From contig JAGAXM010000036.1 of the NCBI GenBank assembly GCA_017940895.1, positions 1 to 43,479 on the forward strand: a stretch of 43,479 nt of DNA, read 5' to 3'. Shown here piece after piece: positions 25,245-33,846 of this stretch. The DNA is from Clostridiales bacterium. Lineage in GTDB: Bacteria > Bacillota > Clostridia > Saccharofermentanales > Saccharofermentanaceae. The notes beneath the pieces were generated by a model. That model was not told the DNA's origin and did not search any database. It saw only the letters and a list, made by a program, of their open reading frames with translations. The position numbers and the translations under genes were made by a program. Every line of letters begins with the position of its first letter. Within the stretch, counting starts at the first letter, position 1.

Positions 25245-26708
25245 ATGGAACTCGAGAGATTATCAGGAATAGAACTCGGCGCTCTTGTAAACAAGGGTGA
25301 GATAAAGCCGTCCGAAGTAATAGAGTATTTCGAGAACAGGATAAAGGCGCGTAACAGCAGCCTCAATGCTTTCGTATACACCAAATTCGACGATGCTTAC
25401 GAGGAAGCGCGTAAGCTCGAGGAAAAGATCATGCGCGGCGGGGATGCAGGTCCTCTCGCGGGTGTCCCCATAGGACTTAAGGACTTCCTCCCCTCCAAGA
25501 AAGGCTGGACCAACAGCCACGGCGGAGTAAAGTCGCTCATTATGGAGGACGTCGAAGACTCTGAATTCTATAAGGCTGCCCGCCGTGCAGGATGCATCGC
25601 AGTCGGCAAGACGAATGCGCCGGCATTCGGTTTTCGAGGCACATGTGACAACAAGTTATACGGTCCCACGCGTAATCCTTTCAACACGGAGTACAACTCG
25701 GGAGGCTCCTCCGGAGGCTCTGCTGCCGCTGTCGCAGACGGAATGCTTACTATCGCGGAAGGCTCTGACGGTGGCGGTTCCATAAGGATCCCGTCCGCGT
25801 GGTGCCAGTGTTTCGGCTTCAAAGGCTCCGTAGGCACGGTTCCTTCTATCTGCCGTCCCGACGCATGGACCGCCACGCACCCGTTCTGCTTTAACGGAGC
25901 CATAACAAAGACTGTTACTGACGGCGCGGTAATGATGAACTACATGGCTCATTACGATCCCAAGGATCCGTTCTCACTCCCTCATCCGAAGAGAAATTTT
26001 ACCGAGCTTATGAAGAAGCCTGTAACGGACTGGCGCATCGCCTTCACACCTGACTTCGATATATTCACTGTCGACCCTGAGATCGAGCGCATCGTTACCG
26101 AAGCGGCCTACAAGTTCGAACAAGCAGGCGCGCATGTCGATCGCGTGCACTTCGGCTTCAAGCATACGTCGGATGAGTTCGCGAACCTCTGGTGCAGAAG
26201 CATCAGCATCGACACTTCCCTGGATCTTTACTACTGGAAGAAAGCAGGTCTCGACCTGGTCGGCGACCACAGAGAAGAACTTCCCGAAGAGTTCATCTAC
26301 TGGAACGAGAAGGCGTTTAATTCCTCTGTACTCGACTACAGATTATTCAATGATATGAGAACGGAGATCCTCGACTGCCAGGAGAAGATCTTCGAGGACT
26401 ACGATCTTATCCTGTCCCCTGTAACCGTCTGCCCTCCCGTTAAGAACGCGGATGACATGAACACGAAGGGCCCCGAGTTTGTTAACGGCGTAAAGACAGA
26501 GCAGCTCATCGGCTTCTGCGAGACATTCCTTGTTAACTTCACGGGCAACCCGGCAGCATCGATTCCCGCAGGTCTTACTTCCGAAGGTCTTCCCGTCGGA
26601 CTTCAGATCATAGGAAAGAAGTTCCGTGACGAAGACGTACTTGCAGCGTCATATGCCTTCGAGCAGATCTCGCCCTGGAATTACGATATCCCTCATAACA
26701 GGATCTGA
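25245..26708 (+). CDS. amidase signature family amidohydrolase
   Basis: 487 residues with the complete amidase-signature triad: Lys79 in GLKDFLPS, cis-Ser155 in GGSSGGS and nucleophile Ser179 in GSDGGGSIR. The cis-Ser to nucleophile spacing of 24 matches fatty acid amide hydrolase. The protein should hydrolyse a carboxamide; the substrate is unknown. It starts 1 nt after the transporter stop without its own strong ribosome site, so it is translationally coupled. Being under the preQ1-like leader, a role in a queuosine-related nitrogen compound is possible but speculative. It differs from GatA in length and context, as no gatB/gatC is near. Confidence 0.92.
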   Translation: MELERLSGIELGALVNKGEIKPSEVIEYFENRIKARNSSLNAFVYTKFDDAYEEARKLEEKIMRGGDAGPLAGVPIGLKDFLPSKKGWTNSHGGVKSLIMEDVEDSEFYKAARRAGCIAVGKTNAPAFGFRGTCDNKLYGPTRNPFNTEYNSGGSSGGSAAAVADGMLTIAEGSDGGGSIRIPSAWCQCFGFKGSVGTVPSICRPDAWTATHPFCFNGAITKTVTDGAVMMNYMAHYDPKDPFSLPHPKRNFTELMKKPVTDWRIAFTPDFDIFTVDPEIERIVTEAAYKFEQAGAHVDRVHFGFKHTSDEFANLWCRSISIDTSLDLYYWKKAGLDLVGDHREELPEEFIYWNEKAFNSSVLDYRLFNDMRTEILDCQEKIFEDYDLILSPVTVCPPVKNADDMNTKGPEFVNGVKTEQLIGFCETFLVNFTGNPAASIPAGLTSEGLPVGLQIIGKKFRDEDVLAASYAFEQISPWNYDIPHNRI

Positions 26709-26729
26709 GTGATTTAAAAAACGCATTAA

Positions 26730-26756
26730 AAAAGCTGTCCGAATCGGACAGCTTTT
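26730..26756. terminator. bidirectional terminator
   Basis: A perfect 12-bp stem (26730-26741 with 26745-26756) with an AAT loop, flanked by A-runs on one side and T-runs on the other. It lies between the convergent amidase and rplT genes and can serve both. Confidence 0.9.
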
Positions 26757-26778
26757 AACTTGCGTTGATATTTCTCTA

Positions 26779-27132
26779 TTACAGAGCAGCCTTTGCCTTC
26801 TCAACGAGTGCTGTGAAGCCCTTAGGATCTGTGATAGCGATATCAGAAAGAACCTTTCTGTCGAGCTCTACGCCGGCCTTCTTAAGTCCGTCCATGAATC
26901 TGGAGTAGGACATGCCGTTGATTCTTGCAGCAGCGTTGATTCTTGTGATCCAAAGCTTTCTGAAGTCTCTCTTCTTCTGTCTTCTGTCTCTGTAAGCATA
27001 GTTACCGGACTTGAGAACCTGCTGGTTAGCAACCTTGAACAGCTTGCTCTTCTTACCGAAGTAACCCTTAGCCTGCTTCAATACCTTCTTATGACGAGCT
27101 CTTGTACGAATTCCTCTTTTAACTCTAGACAT
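26779..27132 (-). CDS. rplT: 50S ribosomal protein L20
   Basis: 117 residues, the usual length. The N-terminus [21 protein letters not shown] and the [17 protein letters not shown] segment are diagnostic. It binds 23S rRNA early in 50S assembly and in Firmicutes represses its own operon through the leader. It is last in infC-rpmI-rplT and ends just before the bidirectional terminator. Confidence 0.98.
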   Translation of the reverse strand: MSRVKRGIRTRARHKKVLKQAKGYFGKKSKLFKVANQQVLKSGNYAYRDRRQKKRDFRKLWITRINAAARINGMSYSRFMDGLKKAGVELDRKVLSDIAITDPKGFTALVEKAKAAL

Positions 27133-27158
27133 ATGTTAATTCCTCCAATCAATTCCAA

Positions 27159-27356
27159 TCACATATAAGGGATCATCTTGCGGATGACTTTTCTGTTCTG
27201 CTCAGATGCAAGAATGTTGTGTCTCAAGTGACGCATTCTCTTTGTAGGTCTCTTGCTGAGGATATGACGGCGGAAAGCCTGTGCTCTCAGAACCTTACCG
27301 GTACCTGTTACCTTAAATCTCTTCTTAGATGAACTGTGTGTCTTCTGCTTAGGCAT
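27159..27356 (-). CDS. rpmI: 50S ribosomal protein L35
   Basis: 65 residues, full length. The sequence [20 protein letters not shown] and the end [20 protein letters not shown] are typical of L35. It lies between infC and rplT, as in nearly all bacteria, with short gaps holding good ribosome sites. Confidence 0.98.
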   Translation of the reverse strand: MPKQKTHSSSKKRFKVTGTGKVLRAQAFRRHILSKRPTKRMRHLRHNILASEQNRKVIRKMIPYM

Positions 27357-27376
27357 TTAATATGTCCTCCTTGCCA

Positions 27377-27901
27377 TTACTTATTCTTCTTAGGTACGAC
27401 GAACATGACCATGTCACGCCCCTCGATCTTAGGCTGTTTGTCGATCTGACCGTACTCTTCGATACCCTCCATGAACTTCTCCATGACTGCGTATCCCTGC
27501 TGCTGATATGCCATCTCGCGGCCGCGGTACCTGATCTTAACCTTTACTCTGTCACCGTTCTTCAGAAATCTGATGACCATCTTCTGCTTAACTTCGATAT
27601 CGTGTGTATCTGTAGTAAGCTTCATGCCGACTTCTTTAAGCTCAGTCTCTTTCTGCTTCTTCTTGGCTTCCTTCTCACGCTTGCTCTGCTCGAAAAGGTA
27701 TTTGCCGTAATCCATGATCCTGCATACAGGATTGTCAGGATTTGCCGAGATGCATACGAGATCCAAGTCTGCTTCTTCGGCTGCCTTCTGGGCTTCCTCG
27801 ATAGGTACTACACCCACCATATTGCCTTCAGCGTCGATAAGTCTTACCTTGCTGAACTTGATGTTGTCGTTCACCAACTGATTTCCGTTTGCTTTAGCGA
27901 T
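27377..27901 (-). CDS. infC: translation initiation factor IF-3
   Basis: About 174 residues. The N-domain (QLVNDNIKFSKVRLIDAEG), linker helix rich in Lys/Glu (KREKEAKKKQKE) and C-domain (RVKVKIRYRGREMAY) are all typical. I place the start at ATC (27899-27901): GGAGGTG lies 6 nt upstream and the IF-3 fold begins there (AKANGNQLVND). The first in-frame canonical codon is a TTG that forms part of the ribosome site itself. Rare AUU/AUC start codons are a known feature of infC, allowing autoregulation because IF-3 rejects non-AUG starts. A leader terminator precedes it. Confidence 0.95.
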   Translation of the reverse strand: MAKANGNQLVNDNIKFSKVRLIDAEGNMVGVVPIEEAQKAAEEADLDLVCISANPDNPVCRIMDYGKYLFEQSKREKEAKKKQKETELKEVGMKLTTDTHDIEVKQKMVIRFLKNGDRVKVKIRYRGREMAYQQQGYAVMEKFMEGIEEYGQIDKQPKIEGRDMVMFVVPKKNK

Positions 27902-27920
27902 GTGTAACACCTCCAATCAT

Positions 27921-27951
27921 AAAAAAAGAACGGTCAAGCAGATTACCGTTC
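27921..27951 (-). terminator. attenuator terminator in the infC leader
   Basis: On the minus strand GAACGGT (27945-27951) and ACCGTTC (27928-27934) form a 7-bp stem with a 10-nt loop, followed by seven Ts (27921-27927). It sits between the promoter and infC, so it can stop transcription before the operon. Firmicute L20 leaders act in this way. Confidence 0.85.
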
Positions 27952-28038
27952 ATTCCCATATCGGCCCGAAAGCCTTATAATATGGACCTCTTCGCCTATG
28001 CTCGAGGTGAGAACACGGTGTTCTGCTTTCTAATTGAC
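27921..28038 (-). ncRNA. infC-rpmI-rplT leader, candidate L20 leader
   Basis: About 115 nt of untranslated leader ends in the attenuator. It contains another small hairpin, AGAACA-CCG-TGTTCT, near 28007-28025. Position and terminator fit the L20-responsive leader family, but I could not align the structure to its consensus. Confidence 0.55.
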
Positions 28039-28044
28039 TCAAGT

Positions 28045-28073
28045 ATAATACTGATTCTCCCCTGTAATGTCAA
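28045..28073 (-). promoter_or_regulatory. promoter of infC-rpmI-rplT
   Basis: TTGACA (28068-28073) and TATTAT (28045-28050), minus strand, are separated by 17 bp. This is one of the best consensus promoters in the window. Confidence 0.85.
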
Positions 28074-28091
28074 GCAGTTATATCGATCAAA

Positions 28092-28715
28092 TCAAATCAG
28101 AACCAAAAGTCCCAGGAACATCGCGGCACCGCACCAGTTGCCCATGCCGCCTATTCTAAGTGGGATAGTTACAATAAACAGCGGAACTATATTGAACACG
28201 CAGGCCCATGCCGGAAGATCCGTACGACCCGTAACCACTGCCATCAGCAATGCGATACCGAACACAAGCCATCCTACGTAGCATGCAATCATCGTCACAG
28301 ATGTGTCCTTGAACAGTTTGACCACTGCACCTCTTGCATCTACTGTCATCCCCATGCGGATATATATCCATTCAGCTACTCCGCACAAAACATGATGTGC
28401 CACACCGAATACAAGGAAAAGGGCAACAGACACAAGCATAATGACAGCCGTCACTTCAGAATACGCCTTCATCCACAAATACAGTCCGTAATAACCGGCA
28501 GAGCACATGAACAGCGCAAGGCAACCCAAAAGCATAGACAGAAGCGGATTCTTCAGGGGCATTCCGCCGAATGTTTCCGCCATCTTCTTGTTATCAGATA
28601 ATGCCTTTACATCAAACCTCTTCCCGCCCGGCACATATGTAAGCAGGCAGTCACAGTATCCGCAAAGGATATGTCCCACGACAGCAATAAGCAAAAGGAT
28701 CTTAATGATATTCAA
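28092..28715 (-). CDS. multi-pass membrane protein of unknown function
   Basis: About 207 residues with six or so hydrophobic segments and small loops. A Cys/Gly-rich first segment (GHILCGYCDCLLTY), an AHHVLCGVAEW motif and a final GGMGNWCGAAMFLG segment are visible. I do not recognise a characterised family. I prefer the TTG at 28715: AAGGCGG lies 7 nt upstream and the first helix starts directly. An upstream in-frame GTG at 28763 abuts the -10 box, so it would lie at or before the transcription start. It is divergent from the aminotransferase gene. Confidence 0.75.
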   Translation of the reverse strand: MNIIKILLLIAVVGHILCGYCDCLLTYVPGGKRFDVKALSDNKKMAETFGGMPLKNPLLSMLLGCLALFMCSAGYYGLYLWMKAYSEVTAVIMLVSVALFLVFGVAHHVLCGVAEWIYIRMGMTVDARGAVVKLFKDTSVTMIACYVGWLVFGIALLMAVVTGRTDLPAWACVFNIVPLFIVTIPLRIGGMGNWCGAAMFLGLLVLI

Positions 28716-28763
28716 ATTGACACCGCCTTGTATGAGTAACTGTTCATATGAGTATGCGTTCAC

Positions 28764-28791
28764 ATATTATCACTTAACTTCCCTTTGTCAA
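28764..28791 (-). promoter_or_regulatory. promoter of the membrane protein gene
   Basis: TTGACA (28786-28791) and TAATAT (28764-28769), minus strand, with a 16-bp spacer. It rules out the upstream GTG as start codon. Confidence 0.75.
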
Positions 28792-28807
28792 CACTTAAAC
28801 TGAATTG

Positions 28808-28836
28808 TTCACATAAAACTCAAGCTGGAATATAAT
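28808..28836 (+). promoter_or_regulatory. promoter of the aminotransferase gene
   Basis: TTCACA (28808-28813) and TATAAT (28831-28836) with a 17-bp spacer. It lies about 20 bp from the divergent promoter of the membrane protein, so both may share regulation. Confidence 0.75.
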
Positions 28837-28868
28837 CAGTAAGAATTAAAGGAAAAGAAGGTACTACC

Positions 28869-30059
28869 ATGATTTCAGCTAAGATCAAAGAGAAGCTCGC
28901 TTCAGGTTCAGCTATAAGAAAGATGTTCGAAGAAGGCAACCGACTCAAGAAGATTTACGGAGAAGACAAAGTATTTGACTTCTCTATCGGAAATCCTGAT
29001 CTCGAGCCTCCGAAGGAAGTCGCCGAGACTTTGAAGGAACTCGCTAACAATCCCACACCCGGCATGCACGGCTATATGAGCAACTCCGGATACGAATCCA
29101 CAAGAGCCGCCATCGCTGCACAAAGATCCGCCCAGTCCGGTCTTACGATCGATGCAGGGGCTGTCTGCATGACAGTCGGTGCCGCTTGTGCGATGAACGA
29201 TGTACTCCACGCTCTCCTCGATGACGGCGACGAGGTTATCGTACTCGCCCCCTTCTTTATGGAATACATTAACTATATCGAGAACCACAACGGCAAGGTT
29301 GTTATAGTTCAGACAGACGATAAGTTCATGCCTGACTTCGATGCCATCAAGGCTGCCATCACACCTAAGACCAAGGCGATCATCATTAACTCCCCTAACA
29401 ATCCTTCCGGTGTTATATACGGCGAGGATATCCTTACCAAGCTTAATGATCTTCTTAAGGCGCAGGATCACATTATCCATGTAATCTCCGACGAGCCTTA
29501 TATCGATCTTGTTTACGACGGACTTACGGTTCCTTCCGTTCTTAAGTACATCGATAATGTAATTATCTGCTTCTCATGGAGTAAGTCCCTCTCCCTTCCC
29601 GGTGAAAGAATCGGATACACACTCGTATCCCCTAAGAATGCGGACTACGAGGATCTTACAGGCGCCATCGTTCTTTGCAACAGAATTCTCGGAAGCGTTA
29701 ATGCTCCCGCTATCTGGCAGAAGGTCGTAGAGAAGGCGCTTAACGCGAAGGTCGATGTCGCGAACTACGAGCACAGAAGAGATCTTCTGTATTCCAACAT
29801 CGTTGATGCAGGCTTCGAGGCTGTTAAGCCTAACGGCGCACTCTATATCTTCATGAAGACGCCCGACGGACTTACGGATGTTGAGTTCCAGGAAGTATGC
29901 GCGAAGTATAACCTACTCCTCGTCCCCGGAGCATCGTTTAAGAGAGAAGGTTATATGAGACTTGCTTTCTGTGTATCCGAGAAGGCAATCACAGGATCAC
30001 GTCAGGCTTTCTTCAAGATAGCCGAGGAGCTGAATATCTCTCACAAGGCTGAGCTTTGA
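28869..30059 (+). CDS. class I/II pyridoxal-phosphate aminotransferase (aspartate aminotransferase-like)
   Basis: 396 residues, full length. The PLP lysine is K239 in FSWSKSLSLPGERIGY. NSPNNPSG near residue 174 and SDEPY (Asp208) near 207 are the other cofactor contacts. It should transfer amino groups between amino and keto acids. The substrate is not clear from sequence; aspartate or aromatic/branched acids are candidates. GGAAAAGAAGG precedes the ATG. The gene converges on leuB with no gap: its TGA ends at 30059 and leuB ends at 30060, with no terminator between. Confidence 0.93.
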   Translation: MISAKIKEKLASGSAIRKMFEEGNRLKKIYGEDKVFDFSIGNPDLEPPKEVAETLKELANNPTPGMHGYMSNSGYESTRAAIAAQRSAQSGLTIDAGAVCMTVGAACAMNDVLHALLDDGDEVIVLAPFFMEYINYIENHNGKVVIVQTDDKFMPDFDAIKAAITPKTKAIIINSPNNPSGVIYGEDILTKLNDLLKAQDHIIHVISDEPYIDLVYDGLTVPSVLKYIDNVIICFSWSKSLSLPGERIGYTLVSPKNADYEDLTGAIVLCNRILGSVNAPAIWQKVVEKALNAKVDVANYEHRRDLLYSNIVDAGFEAVKPNGALYIFMKTPDGLTDVEFQEVCAKYNLLLVPGASFKREGYMRLAFCVSEKAITGSRQAFFKIAEELNISHKAEL

Positions 30060-31154
30060 TCACAGTCTCTCGAGGATCTTAGAAGTCATCTGCTGCGTAT
30101 CAAGAACAATATCCGATTCGGATGACGCTATATCACAAGTTCTGAAGCCGTCTGCCAATGTTTGGCGGACGGCTTTTTCAATACGGTCGGAAGCCGCGGT
30201 CTCGCTTAACGACCAGCGTAAAAGCATAGAAGCGGACAGGATAGTCGCGATAGGATTCGCCTTACCCGTACCCGCGATATCGGGAGCCGAGCCGTGAACG
30301 GGCTCGTACATACCGGGAGTTCCGGGCGCGCCGAGTGACGCAGACGGAAGCATACCGATGGAACCGGTGATCATACCCGCCTCATCAGAGAGAATATCGC
30401 CGAACATATTGGAAGTAACGATAACGTCGAACGTAGACGGACGGTGGATAAGCTGCATGGAGCAGTTATCTACATAGAGATAATCAAGCGTAACATCGGG
30501 ATAGGATGGCGCCAGCTGCGAAGCTATCTCACGCCAGAGTCTCGAAGACTCGAGAACATTCGCCTTATCGACCAAAGTCAGCTTCTTGGATCTTCCCTGC
30601 GCATAGCGGAAACCTTCCTTCAGGATTCGAGTGATCTCCGCCGTGGAATACTCTTCGGTATCGTAAGCAGTCACACCCTTGACCGAGCCGTCAGACAAAA
30701 CTTCTGAAGACTCCGAACGGCCGTGCTTACCGAAGTATATGCCGCCCGTAAGCTCGCGCACGATCAGGATATCCATAGACTCTACATTCTTGACCGGAGA
30801 AGCGGACGCTAATTCCTTGAACATCAAAGCCGGGCGCAGATTCGAATACAGTCCGAGCCCCGAACGAAGACCAAGCAAAGCGCGCTCAGGTCTTTTCGCA
30901 GGTTCGACGGAATCCCATCGCGGGCCGCCGACGGCACCGAGCAGAACAGCATCGGATGCACGGCAGGTCTCAAGTGTAGTAAACGGAAGCGGTATGCCGT
31001 GCTTATCTATCGCGCAGCCGCCCGCGTCACACTCGGTAAACTCGAACGAGATCCCCTCAAGTTCTCCCACTTTCTTAAGCACGGAAACTGCAGACGATGT
31101 AACCTCAGGTCCTATCCCGTCGCCCGGGATAACAGCTATCTTATATGTCTTCAT
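30060..31154 (-). CDS. leuB: 3-isopropylmalate dehydrogenase
   Basis: 364 residues, usual length. It has the N-terminal IPGDGIGPEV, the RELTGGIYFGKHGR catalytic segment and the late DILSDEAGMITGSIGMLPSAS and EPVHGSAPDIAGTGKANP motifs. It oxidatively decarboxylates 3-isopropylmalate in leucine synthesis. GGAGG precedes the ATG, which lies 1 nt after the leuD stop. leuA is not in the window. Confidence 0.98.
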   Translation of the reverse strand: MKTYKIAVIPGDGIGPEVTSSAVSVLKKVGELEGISFEFTECDAGGCAIDKHGIPLPFTTLETCRASDAVLLGAVGGPRWDSVEPAKRPERALLGLRSGLGLYSNLRPALMFKELASASPVKNVESMDILIVRELTGGIYFGKHGRSESSEVLSDGSVKGVTAYDTEEYSTAEITRILKEGFRYAQGRSKKLTLVDKANVLESSRLWREIASQLAPSYPDVTLDYLYVDNCSMQLIHRPSTFDVIVTSNMFGDILSDEAGMITGSIGMLPSASLGAPGTPGMYEPVHGSAPDIAGTGKANPIATILSASMLLRWSLSETAASDRIEKAVRQTLADGFRTCDIASSESDIVLDTQQMTSKILERL

Positions 31155-31155
31155 G

Positions 31156-31650
31156 CTAAGCCTCCGTCTTGCTTCCGGTGTACTGAACCAGCCCTCCGGC
31201 AGCGATAATCTTCTTAATAAATTCTGGAAAAGGCTTGGCCGTAAACTTCTGTCCTGTCGTTATATCAGTGATCACGCCCGTGTCGAAATCGGCCTCGACC
31301 TCATCACCGTCGTTGATGGCAGCGGAAGCCTCGGGGCACTCCATGATCGGCAGGCCGACGTTAATGGCATTACGGTAGAAGATCCTCGCGAAGCTCTCGG
31401 CAATAACCAGAGAGATGCCGCTCGCTTTGATCGCGATGGGAGCATGCTCACGCGAGGAACCGCAGCCGAAGTTACTGCCGGCCACCATAATGTCGCCCGC
31501 ACTTACACGCGATACAAAAGTATTGTCTATATCCTCCATGCAGTGGGAAGCCAAATGTGCGGGATCCGCTGAAGTAAGATGACGTGCGGGAATGATTACA
31601 TCCGTATCGACGTCGTTGCCGTATTTAAAAACCTTTCCTTTTACAGACAT
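31156..31650 (-). CDS. leuD: 3-isopropylmalate dehydratase small subunit
   Basis: 164 residues, matching the short archaeal/clostridial type. The sequence includes [15 protein letters not shown] and [13 protein letters not shown], the swivelling-domain signature. It forms the isopropylmalate isomerase with the large subunit encoded just upstream. Gaps to leuC (14 nt) and leuB (1 nt) indicate a single operon. Confidence 0.97.
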   Translation of the reverse strand: MSVKGKVFKYGNDVDTDVIIPARHLTSADPAHLASHCMEDIDNTFVSRVSAGDIMVAGSNFGCGSSREHAPIAIKASGISLVIAESFARIFYRNAINVGLPIMECPEASAAINDGDEVEADFDTGVITDITTGQKFTAKPFPEFIKKIIAAGGLVQYTGSKTEA

Positions 31651-31664
31651 ATACTCACCTCCGG

Positions 31665-32945
31665 TCAGATCTCGTCAGGTGTCGCCACGCGACCCATTAC
31701 TGCGGATGCGACGGCTACAGGAACGCCGCTTAAGATAACTTCAGATTCGACGTGTCCCATGCGTCCTACGAAGTTGCGGTTGGTCGTGGATACACACCTC
31801 TCACCTGCAGCAAGTATTCCCATATGGCCTCCGAGGCAAGGTCCGCACGTAGGTGTCGAGATAACGCAGCCCGCATCGTCGAAGATCGCAAGCCAACCCT
31901 CATCGAGAGCCTTGCGGTAGACTCTCTGCGAGCCCGGGATGATGATGCATCTTATGCCGTCTGCTATCTTTTTACCCTTAAGAAGCTCAGCTGCAGTTCT
32001 GATATCCTCTTCTCTTCCGTTGGTGCATGAACCGATAACGACCTGGTCTATCTTCATGTCCTTAACGTCCTTCGCTGCCTTCGTATTGGAAGGAAGATGC
32101 GGAAGCGCCACGGTAAGCGGAACAGCCGCGAGGTCGATCTCAATTACCTGAGAGTATTCGGCATCCGGGTCAGCCTCATATGCCGTGAAGTCGCCGCGCG
32201 TATATCTGTCGATATTGGTAGTCGCTATATATTCGAGAGTAATGTCATCTACCGGGAAGATACCGTTCTTGCCGCCGCATTCGATCGCCATATTGGAGAT
32301 CGTAAGGCGCTGATCCATCGAAAGCGCCTTCACACCGTCTCCCGTGAACTCGAGCGACTTATAAAGCGCGCCGTCAACGCCGATCATGCCGATCAAATGA
32401 AGGATGATGTCCTTGCCGGTTACGTAAGGTCCGGGCTTGCCCGTAAGTACGACCTTTATCGCCTCAGGAACTTTGAACCATGTGGAGCCGGATACCATGG
32501 CGCACGCGAGATCCGTGGATCCGACGCCCGTCGCGAAAGCACCGAGCGCGCCGTAAGTACAAGTATGCGAGTCGGCACCTATGATGGCATCACCCGGAAG
32601 TATGAGTCCGTTGTCGGGTATGATGACGTGCTCTATACCCATGCCCTTCTGTCCGAGCTCGAAGTAATTACTGATCTCATGCTCGCGTGCGAAGCATCTC
32701 ATGCACTTCGTAAGCTCGGCTGACTTGATATCTTTATTGGGAGTAAAGTGATCGGGCACCAGGATTACTCTGTCTTTATCGAAAACATCCGCGGCACCCA
32801 TGCCCTCGAACGTCTTGATCGCGGGCGGAGTGGTTACGTCGTTGCCGAGCACCTTATCAAGCTTAGCTTCGATAAGATCACCCGCATGAACTTCGGAAAG
32901 TCCAGCATGATCTGCCAGTATCTTCTGTGTCATGGTCATTCCCAT
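31665..32945 (-). CDS. leuC: 3-isopropylmalate dehydratase large subunit
   Basis: 426 residues. Fe-S ligands are visible as SCTNGR near residue 300 and CGPCLG near 365. [21 protein letters not shown] is also typical. It interconverts 2- and 3-isopropylmalate with LeuD. GAGG is 8 nt before the first ATG; two further in-frame ATGs 2 and 4 codons on are possible. First gene of leuCDB, 33-38 nt downstream of a consensus-like promoter. I see no T-box or leader peptide. Confidence 0.97.
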   Translation of the reverse strand: MGMTMTQKILADHAGLSEVHAGDLIEAKLDKVLGNDVTTPPAIKTFEGMGAADVFDKDRVILVPDHFTPNKDIKSAELTKCMRCFAREHEISNYFELGQKGMGIEHVIIPDNGLILPGDAIIGADSHTCTYGALGAFATGVGSTDLACAMVSGSTWFKVPEAIKVVLTGKPGPYVTGKDIILHLIGMIGVDGALYKSLEFTGDGVKALSMDQRLTISNMAIECGGKNGIFPVDDITLEYIATTNIDRYTRGDFTAYEADPDAEYSQVIEIDLAAVPLTVALPHLPSNTKAAKDVKDMKIDQVVIGSCTNGREEDIRTAAELLKGKKIADGIRCIIIPGSQRVYRKALDEGWLAIFDDAGCVISTPTCGPCLGGHMGILAAGERCVSTTNRNFVGRMGHVESEVILSGVPVAVASAVMGRVATPDEI

Positions 32946-32977
32946 ATAAGATACCTCGTTTCCATGAGTCTAATTCG

Positions 32978-33006
32978 ATAATACTTTCAAATTTTCCTTA
33001 TAGCAA
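32978..33006 (-). promoter_or_regulatory. promoter of leuCDB
   Basis: TTGCTA (33001-33006) and TATTAT (32978-32983), minus strand, with a 17-bp spacer. The -35 box starts right after the aquaporin terminator. Confidence 0.7.
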
Positions 33007-33010
33007 CAAG

Positions 33011-33043
33011 AAAACGCCTCTGCACTAAGGCAAAGGCGCTTTT
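33011..33043 (-). terminator. terminator of the aquaporin gene
   Basis: CGCCTCTGC (33015-33023) pairs with 33030-33038 with one mismatch and a 6-nt loop; minus-strand sequence continues TTTTCTTGTT. A-runs flank the other side. Confidence 0.8.
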
Positions 33044-33067
33044 CGTTCAAAAAAAATCTAATAAGGA

Positions 33068-33736
33068 TTACTTCTTACCCTCGGAAAGGAACTTCCAGAC
33101 CAAAGCTGCGAGAGCGCCGCCTACGAGGGGTGCTACGATGAATACCCATACATTGGAAAGAGCGGCACCGCCTGCGAAGATCGCAGATGCGAAAGATCTT
33201 GCAGGGTTAACGGATGTACCTGTGAAGTGGATGCCGAAGATGTGTACAAGCGTCAGTGTAAGACCGATAACGATACCTGCTACGCTAGAGAACTCGGGCT
33301 TGGATGTAACGCCGAGGATAGCAAGTACGAAGATGAATGTAAGAAGAACTTCGACGAACAGTGACAACATGATATTGTCGTTATAAAGACCGTTCGCACC
33401 GAATCCGCAGTCGAATCCGAGGAGAACGCCGATGCATGCAGCACCGACGACACCGCCGAGGAACTGAGCTACAACATATCCGCAGAAATCCTTTGCTGTC
33501 ATCTTACCTGAAAGAAGAACAGCAATAGATACGGCAGGATTGATGTGACAGCCGGAGATATTACCGATTGAATAAGCCATTGCAACAATTACAAGTCCGA
33601 ATGCCAGTGCAGTAAGGATATACGCACCGTTAGCTTCGCTTGTCTTACAACCTACAGCAGCTGCAGTGCCGCAAGCAGCAAAGACAAGGACAAATGTACC
33701 AATGAATTCAGCTACATACTTCTTAATAGAATCCAT
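33068..33736 (-). CDS. MIP family aquaporin (AqpZ-like)
   Basis: 222 residues with six membrane segments and both NPA boxes, HINPAVS near residue 66 and SVNPARS near 175. The TGTSVNPARSF context matches water-selective AqpZ rather than glycerol facilitators. GGAGG precedes the ATG. It stands alone between two terminators. Confidence 0.93.
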   Translation of the reverse strand: MDSIKKYVAEFIGTFVLVFAACGTAAAVGCKTSEANGAYILTALAFGLVIVAMAYSIGNISGCHINPAVSIAVLLSGKMTAKDFCGYVVAQFLGGVVGAACIGVLLGFDCGFGANGLYNDNIMLSLFVEVLLTFIFVLAILGVTSKPEFSSVAGIVIGLTLTLVHIFGIHFTGTSVNPARSFASAIFAGGAALSNVWVFIVAPLVGGALAALVWKFLSEGKK

Positions 33737-33787
33737 AGAATTAGCCTCCTTTGGGGGATAGAGTATAAGTATATTTTACAATTATAA

Positions 33788-33818
33788 ATAAACGCGTCAA
33801 CCACCGTGACGCGTTTAT
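33788..33818 (-). terminator. terminator of the AIR synthase gene
   Basis: A perfect 12-bp stem (33788-33799 with 33807-33818) with a 7-nt loop, followed on the minus strand by TTATTTATAATT. A TTGACG inside its second arm may double as the -35 box of the aquaporin promoter. Confidence 0.8.
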
Positions 33819-33846
33819 AACTCAATAGTAATATGATCAATGTGTA

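Noticed and set aside
32946..33000. Leucine T-box or leader-peptide attenuator before leuC
   Set aside because: The leader is about 30 nt with no hairpin, Leu-codon run or T-box sequence; the hairpin further upstream terminates the aquaporin gene.
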